Position numbers and translations under genes: made by a program. A DNA stretch of 14,185 bases, taken from the NCBI GenBank assembly GCA_001931875.2, contig MSJH02000527.1, positions 1 through 14,185 on the forward strand, in the 5' to 3' direction. Numbering within the stretch: the stretch's first letter is position 1; each line of letters opens with the position of its first letter. Below are positions 8,524 through 14,185 of the stretch, piece by piece. The stretch is from Byssochlamys sp. IMV 00236. Taxonomy: Eukaryota; Ascomycota; Eurotiomycetes; Eurotiales; Thermoascaceae. The notes below the pieces were generated by a model. It worked only from the letters and a program-made list of their open reading frames with translations. It was not told the origin of the DNA and ran no database searches.

Positions 8524-9202
8524 TCTTCTTGCATAATTTCTTTCTTTGTATGATTAATTCACTTTTTTATTTACATAAATAATTTTGATTGTTTTCTAAA
8601 TTAAAAATCAAAAAAGAAAGAAAAAAAAAAAGAGAGAGAGAGAGAGGCGAACCTTATTCATTTTCACAAAATAAAGGGGGGCAAGTTTATGTACAACATC
8701 AGCTTACTTGATTTGTTTACATTATTTTTATATATTTGCCACCTTGAAAAGATGCAAGGGAGATTTTATATTTTGATCACAAGTTCAAACTACTTGAATG
8801 CAAAGATTGTTTCATGGCGACACATATATAAAAAAGGCAGTTTACTATTGAAATCTAAACACGATGTAGTTTTAAAAAGGAGTGGCTGAATCATAATGAA
8901 ACTTTTTTTTAGTTGATAGTTTACAATGAATATTAAACAAAGGTATATTGAATTATGTAGAATCCCCTTTTTTATTTATTTATTTATTTATGTGTGTATT
9001 TATGTGAAGATCAAAAAAAGACATTTGTATTCATAAAAAAGGCTTTATAGTCTTTCTTTTTCCCCCCTTCCCCTTTTCTTTATTCCTAAACTTACATCCA
9101 ACTCCCCTTTTTGTACATAAAAGAGAGAGAGATTTTTTTTTTCTAAATAATAAACACTTCTTTTTTATCCCCTTTTTTTATTGTTGACTTTTTTTTTACA
9201 AC
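8524..9202. other. Intergenic region between the GPI-protein and kinase genes
   Basis: A 679-bp AT-rich spacer without a convincing gene. It includes an (AG)8 run at 8631-8646, a (TTTA)5 run at 8971-8990 and long pyrimidine tracts from about 9052 to 9085. T-runs reach close to the kinase ATG and probably form its promoter and leader. A 66-codon ATG frame at 8689-8889 has biased AT-driven composition and no recognisable features. Confidence 0.6.
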
Positions 9203-11282
9203 ATGTTTAAAAAATCAGAAGAAAGCAAAAAGAAACTAGAAAGACAATCATCAACAACAACAATTCATAATCAAGATACTTCTCTTAACGGAATTGGGCC
9301 TTATGAATTCGTTCAGACTTTAGGAAGTGGTAAATTCAGTAAAGTCATGTTAGCCCAGCATGTAGAAACAAATCAACCGGTGGCAATCAAAGTCATTGAT
9401 AAGCAAGCGCATGATTATCGTGTTATGTCAAGACTTGTAAGGGAGATTGCCATTATGGAACTATTACAACATGAATCTATTGTAAAATTATATGAAACAT
9501 ACGAAAGCTGCGACTCTCTCTTTTTGGTGATGGAATACGTACCTGGTTGGAACCTGGATGACCACTTGCAACGAACAGATGAAGGTATCCTTGATGAAGA
9601 TGAAGCACGTCAGCTATTTAGACAACTCGTCTCTGCTGTTGACTTTTGCCACAGAAAATGGGTTGTACATCGTGATCTGAAGGTAGATTTGAATAATATT
9701 CCATCTTTTTAGATTTATTCATTATAATATATAGACGCCTAATATACTCGTCACACCTGATGGAAAGATCAAGTTGGCAGATTTTGGATTAGGCAACCGA
9801 TATGGCTTACAAAGACTAAGAACTATCTGTGGTTCCATGCTGTATTATAGTCCTGAAATTATCACGGGCCAAAAATATTATGGCCCTGAAGTAGACTGTT
9901 GGTGTCTTGGTATCACCTTATTTCGCATGACGGCTGGCTTTGAACCTTTTTCACATGCACGCAGTAAGTAAAATAAACAAAAAAAAAACTGTGCTCTTTT
10001 ATTTACTTTTGGATTTATAGCTGTTGGTGAACTCAAAAAAGATGTCTGTCAATGCAACTTCCCTATGCCTAGCTCACTAAGCCCAGCACTACAGGCAACC
10101 ATCAAGAAATGCTTGCAAGTCGATAGGAGAAAAAGAATGACCTTGCGTCAAGCACTCAAAGATGACCCTTGGCTAACCAATTTTGGTCAACTACCTTGTC
10201 CTGTATCAAAGACAACAGCATTTGAAGATGTCATGGATGATGACGATATGACAAGAAAACAGTTTATCAAAGATCTCGAAACAGATAATGCATACCACAA
10301 AGTCAAGAAAACCGTCATTTACCATCCAATCAATCCATCCACTTATTATACAACCAAGGCTCATCAGAATACTAGCAACAGTACCAACGTGGTTCATGTA
10401 CAAAATGTAGAATTACTAAGATCAGAATTACTCCAGACTATACGTTCTCGTGCTCGTAAACTAGGCATCAAATCAACTGAAAAATGGGAAACTCCTGGAT
10501 TGAAAGCCATCCTGTCATCACTTAGCACATCAACCTCAACAACAACCACAAAAAAGAGCTCCATCAAACAGGTCGTCCAACGTATGACAAGAGATCAAGT
10601 TTATCATTTTCACTATATGCATCCACTCTTTTCCCATCCTTCAGCTACTCGACCTCCCTCCCTTTCGTCTACTTCCACCTCGGGTGCCTCCTCGATTGCA
10701 AGTAGTATAGACATGGCCGACAGTGCACTAGCCACTATGGATTATCAAAAATCCCCTCACCACCTGAAAGAAGTCATGGTACTCCTGAAACAGACTTGCC
10801 AATTGATGGGTATCACCTATCTCCAGACCTCATCCACTTCATTATCATGCATCCTCACATTGCGTAATGCTCCAAAGCCAAGTGATTCCAATGCTTCTTC
10901 AGCAACCCTCATAGCTCCACCTCAAAAAAGAAATCATAAACAAAGTCAAACAAGCAGTTTAGGAGTAGGTGACGAATCCTCAACTTCGGCTCGTAAACGG
11001 CTCTCCTTGCCTCTCCTTTCTCATTTGACATCTTCCATGACAACTTCCTTTTTCAGTAGAAATAAAGCACGACAGTCTAGCGAGGAACAACAGCAACAAC
11101 AACAAGATAAAGTAAAACAAAAGGAGGGCATGGCCATGTTTACTATACAGATAGAGCAACATAAAAAAAAACTAGACAAGATCAAACTAAGATTCTCAAG
11201 GACTCAAGGCTCAAACACTGTCTTCAAAATGGCTGGTGGCTGGGTCGCAGGTGTAATGTCTTTAGATGGAAAGTTGAGCTAA
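9203..11282 (+). CDS. CAMKL-type serine/threonine protein kinase with KA1-like C-terminus (656 aa, three exons)
   Basis: Exons are 9203-9682, 9735-9963 and 10021-11282; introns of 52 and 57 bp have GTAGAT and GTAAGT donors and TATAG acceptors. The kinase domain spans about residues 34-290. It shows a Gly-rich loop GSGKFSKV (41-48), ATP lysine K63, alpha-C glutamate E81, catalytic HRDLK (156-160) then TPN, DFG (176-178) and SPE (199-201), so it should be active. The subdomain order and the LGN after DFG place it near the AMPK/MARK/KIN group. The C-terminal half is Ser/Thr- and Gln-rich. It holds a helical piece near LRSELLQTIRSRARKLG. A split KA1-like fold is suggested by LKEVMVLLKQTCQLMG, then a long low-complexity insert, then MFTIQIEQHKKKLDKIKLRF to the end. 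KA1 modules bind membranes or autoinhibit. The exact orthologue (Kin1, Hsl1/Gin4 or other) is not determined. Confidence 0.87.
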
Positions 11283-11752
11283 AAGTTAGAAAAATAAATA
11301 TAAAAATGTATTATTCGCTTTATACTCTTTACCCTTTTCGAGGGCCTTTTCATGATTATGCTTTGATTGTAAATACAAGGTTGACCAAGTAGCTTTGAAC
11401 CAAATATTGTTCGTTTCAATAGTTTTGTCAATAAATCCAGTCTTCCCTTTAGACTACTTGCACTTTTGTCGGTAATACGTGTTGTAGCTTGTTTTCCCCT
11501 TTCATACTTTATAAAAGAATCACTTCCATTTGGAGAAGGAAGAGTGATCAGCAAAGAGGTAGTGGTACACGTTTTTGCTTTTGATGAAGTATATGAACAC
11601 AAGATTATTACTTGAATTAATCATGAACATATCGCATTATATATGAACGTATTTTGCGGACAATCTCTGGATTAAGATAGCTATCGAAGGGTTGACATAA
11701 CATCAAGAAGGTAATACACGTCGATTTTTATCTCAGCAACTGAAGCTGCCAT
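11204..11752 (-). CDS. Possible spliced minus-strand gene overlapping the kinase 3' end (structure unresolved)
   Basis: A minus-strand frame is open across 11333-11611 without an ATG (basic, KSASSLKGRLDLLTKLLKRT). It ends at a GTAAAG donor (11332). A 54-bp intron with a CTAAC branch site and TTTTTAG acceptor (ending at 11279) leads in phase 0 to a 25-codon exon, 11204-11278, reading NFPSKDITPATQPPAILKTV before TGA. That last exon lies antisense to the kinase C-terminal codons. Upstream, an ATG at 11750-11752 opens a 23-codon frame (MAASVAEIKIDVYYLLDVMS). A second frame has NPEIVRKIRSYIMRYVHD, but these pieces do not join with clean splice sites. No family recognised. It could be a small real gene, a broken one, or a chance set of splice-like signals in AT-rich DNA. 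Confidence 0.28.
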
Positions 11753-11833
11753 GCCTTCTTCATTAGTGGATTTCCGCTATCCCCTTCAATCAATAAATTC
11801 AGTGGAAAAAATAGAAGGGTTTTATTTTTGTAG

Positions 11834-13858
11834 CTATGAGCTACTGTATAAAAGCGTATTCACTGTTCCTAAAATAAAACCTGCCAAATCTTCATCTTCA
11901 ATACTCCATTTGATACAAAGTACATTAGGCTTTTCTACATCAATCAAGACACTTTGAATGCCTATCGACGTCGTATTTCTCTCAATCGGCCAGGATGTTC
12001 CTATTGACTTTGTCAAATTAACTTGTAATATGTCCAGTATTCTCTTTTGATCGTCTTGGAATGAACTCTCTGTATGCGCTATATCCGATAATATCGTCGA
12101 AACATTGAACGGTTTCTCAACTTGGAAGAACATCTTTCTTTTGGCTTTCTTCTGACTTGGATCTTCATATAACTGACCTGGTTGTATGATCTCAATGCTT
12201 GTGCTGTTTTGTTTAGTATCCATGTTCATCAATAATACGCCATGGATGGGTATCGAAGGTTTTGGTCTAAAGGTGCTGACTGCAGCCTCTCGCTCGGTAG
12301 GCGTATCCCCGGCTATTGATATGCTGTTATTGTTTGATGATACTGACAGGTACTTTTTCAATAAGCCCGTACTAATCTTTGCTTGTAGGACCTTGGTCGT
12401 CTCAATACGGATACTGCATCCATTTGCAGGCATGTAGCACGCCACACCAAACTCATTCATAATTTTGCTACTTAGAAAGCTCATCTTGTTTCGCTCACCA
12501 TGCACAAGGACAACATTCCTTGGCTCGCATTGTCTGATAAGTTGCATGATACCCTTGGCGTCGGCATGGGCACTAAATGATAGGTTTTTGACTTGTATAT
12601 TGACTTCAAATCGGTTGTACTTGTCCAGCTCAATCACCTTTTGTCCTGCTAGCACTCTGGCCCCTACCGTGCCTGCGACACAATAACCAGGCATGATGAC
12701 CATGTTTTTGGGGTTTGGCGCCCACTTGCGGAAAATTTCCAAAGAGGTGCCCGCATTCAACATACCGGGTGTCGCAAAGACAACCATTGGCCCTGTCTGT
12801 TCAAGATAATTACGGTGCCACACTTGAATATGCTTAAAATCAAACATGTTGCGTTGAGAAAAGGTTGACTTGATCTTTTGATTTGTCCAAGCAATAAAGA
12901 GTTTATAAAATTCAGTTGCACGTTCCGTCAAACCTGTGGAAAAGTAAATAGGCACATTGAGTCCCATACGTTCCCAATACGATTCAATCAAGATACACAG
13001 CTCCTGCGCGCGACCCAGAGCAAACACAGGAATAATCACGTTGCCGCCATTCAGCACACATTCGTGCACCTTGGCCAGAAAATCACGTTCTCTGGTTCGT
13101 CTCGAGTCACGAATCGTGGTTGCATAGGTGCTCTCTGTGATCAGCACGTCGGGCCTCACCTTGTCTATCCACGCAGAACCTAAATGACGATCAGGTGTCA
13201 TGTTATAATCTCCTGTGTAGACAACAGATTCATGTCCAACGCGTACATAAAACATGGCAGCTCCCAAGACATGACCTGCATAGTACGCTTTGATTTCCAG
13301 TTCGTCATCGACCTTGATTGTTTGATGCAAACTGACAGCATGCACTTTTTTCATACAATTCTTAATCATGGCTGACGTGAAAAAATTCGTCTCTCCTTTT
13401 CGTTCTACAGTGATTTTACGATAATCTTCCAGCAGGATCGGACAAATGGCTTTGGTCGGATGTGTCATATAGATCGGTCCATCATATCCAAGCATCTCTG
13501 TGAAAAAGGGAAGAGCACCGCAATGATCCAAGTGAAAATGAGAAATGATGACAGCATCGATTATGTCTGTAAAATTCCCGGTTTTTGATATGTATGTAAA
13601 GTCTGGAAAACGTCGTGAATCGGAATAGCCCATGTGCATGCCTGTGTTGATTCAAATGTTTATTAGGCAATGAGGAGCATTGTTTTTACTAATCTATTAT
13701 TTACCACAATCAAACATGATATTTTTGCCGCCAATCGTAACTAATACGCAACTTCTACCCACATCTTGACCTATATAATAGAAAATTAGACATCAAATCT
13801 ATTCTATTCTATTGGGTTGCAACTTACCTGCTCCCAGCGGCACAACTTCAATAGGCAT
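11834..13858 (-). CDS. INTS11: Integrator complex subunit 11, beta-CASP endonuclease (634 aa, three exons)
   Basis: INTS11 is the metallo-beta-lactamase/beta-CASP RNA endonuclease of the Integrator complex, which cleaves snRNA and nascent RNA 3' ends in the nucleus; its paralogue is CPSF73/Ysh1. Exons are 13828-13858, 13705-13770 and 11834-13641; introns of 57 and 63 bp have GTAAGT and GTAAAT donors. Splicing gives [18 protein letters not shown], the classic INTS11 start. Metal ligands are HFHLDH (H67, H69, D71, H72), H156 in [12 protein letters not shown]177 in [14 protein letters not shown] and H413 in LVHGE; beta-CASP motifs include E202 (ITESTYA) and H391 (SAHADAKG). All catalytic residues are present. 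Length and the runs [19 protein letters not shown] and FSTGLTE match INTS11 better than CPSF73. The C-terminal 200 residues are divergent, as usual for the dimerisation region. Confidence 0.93.
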
Positions 13859-14003
13859 TTAATAAGAATAAGTCCCAAAAAAAAGCATGAGAGAGAGGTT
13901 TATCTGTAAAGAGCGATTATCGTCTGTGACTTGTATTAATGGAGATTAAATATTTCTGTAGTAAAACTGCCCAAAGTGGCGGCTCACTTTCGACCATAAA
14001 AAG
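13859..14003. other. INTS11 promoter region up to the right-hand LINE end
   Basis: Only 145 bp separate the INTS11 start codon from the 3' terminus of the inverted LINE copy. No coding frame or clear TATA box is seen, so the element probably lies within or beside the INTS11 promoter. Confidence 0.6.
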
Positions 14004-14185
14004 TACGTTTAAACGGATTTTTATTTATAAATAATTAAAACCTCTAATGGGCGCACGATCGTAATATTACATCTTTCCCGCCCGAGGCAGTACATAAAGG
14101 AAGGATAGTGGTGACTAAAAAAAAAACCCTTTTGGGATCAAGGGTAAAATTGTTTTGGAAGGAGTGAATGGGATCAAGTGTAAGA
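14004..14185 (-). mobile_element. 3' terminus of a second LINE copy, inverted, continuing off the right edge
   Basis: It is the exact reverse complement of 793-974. By comparison with the left copy, the stop codon of its ORF should lie a few bases beyond the window and the protein-coding part further right. Its 3' end faces INTS11. The sequence after the shared end (TACTTTTT on the element strand) differs from that at the left copy, which fixes the element boundary within a base or two. Confidence 0.85.

Noticed and set aside
8689..8889. 66-codon ATG frame in the spacer before the kinase gene
   Set aside because: AT-driven composition, no motif, and it sits in repeat-rich non-coding DNA; probably chance.
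12186..13375. Several + strand frames of 63-101 codons
   Set aside because: All lie opposite the conserved INTS11 catalytic and C-terminal codons and show no family features.
793..14185. The inverted 182-bp ends as terminal inverted repeats of one large DNA transposon carrying cargo
   Set aside because: The left repeat directly follows the stop codon of a retrotransposon-like ORF lying outside the bracket, the enclosed genes are housekeeping genes, and there is no transposase, integrase or polymerase between the repeats.

Overview
This is a nuclear contig from a filamentous fungus, most likely an early-diverging one (Mucoromycota, Mucorales-like). The evidence is the AT-rich spacers, the small 50-67 bp spliceosomal introns with GTAAAG/GTAAGT-type donors and CTAAC-like branch sites, a fungal GPI-anchored wall-type protein, and an Integrator-type nuclease, which yeasts lack. 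The organism assignment is an inference; no marker RNA gene is present.

Layout. At 1-974 lies the 3' end of a non-LTR (LINE-like) retrotransposon on the + strand: the tail of its reverse-transcriptase ORF plus a short 3' UTR. The last 182 bp of that element (793-974) recur with no mismatch in inverted orientation at 14004-14185, so a second copy enters from the right edge. The two 3' ends point at each other and bracket about 13 kb of host genes. Next come two poorly recognised coding segments (1083-1319 and 1385-1875). They are followed by a class I SAM-dependent methyltransferase (2129-2975, one intron), convergent with MCM2 (3022-5936, minus strand, five exons, 901 aa). A CG-rich block at 6018-6079 upstream of MCM2 resembles a G1/S promoter. 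Between MCM2 and 7064 the minus strand carries a series of protein-like open blocks that I read as an unresolved intron-rich gene or decaying gene. A secreted GPI-anchored Kre9/Knh1-like protein (7599-8523, six exons) and a CAMKL-type Ser/Thr kinase with a KA1-like tail (9203-11282, three exons) follow on the + strand. The minus-strand gene for Integrator subunit 11 (11834-13858, three exons, 634 aa) completes the host block. A further possible minus-strand spliced gene lies at 11204-11752 and would run antisense across the kinase 3' end.

The recognised genes are independent housekeeping or surface functions: DNA replication licensing, snRNA/mRNA 3' processing, signalling and cell wall. I see no operon-like or defence-system organisation. 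The points most worth a second look are the paired identical LINE ends, the fungal INTS11, the MCM2 start codon isolated in a 3-nt coding exon, and the unresolved coding blocks at 1385-1875, 6234-7064 and 11204-11752. No tRNA, rRNA or CRISPR array was found by eye.
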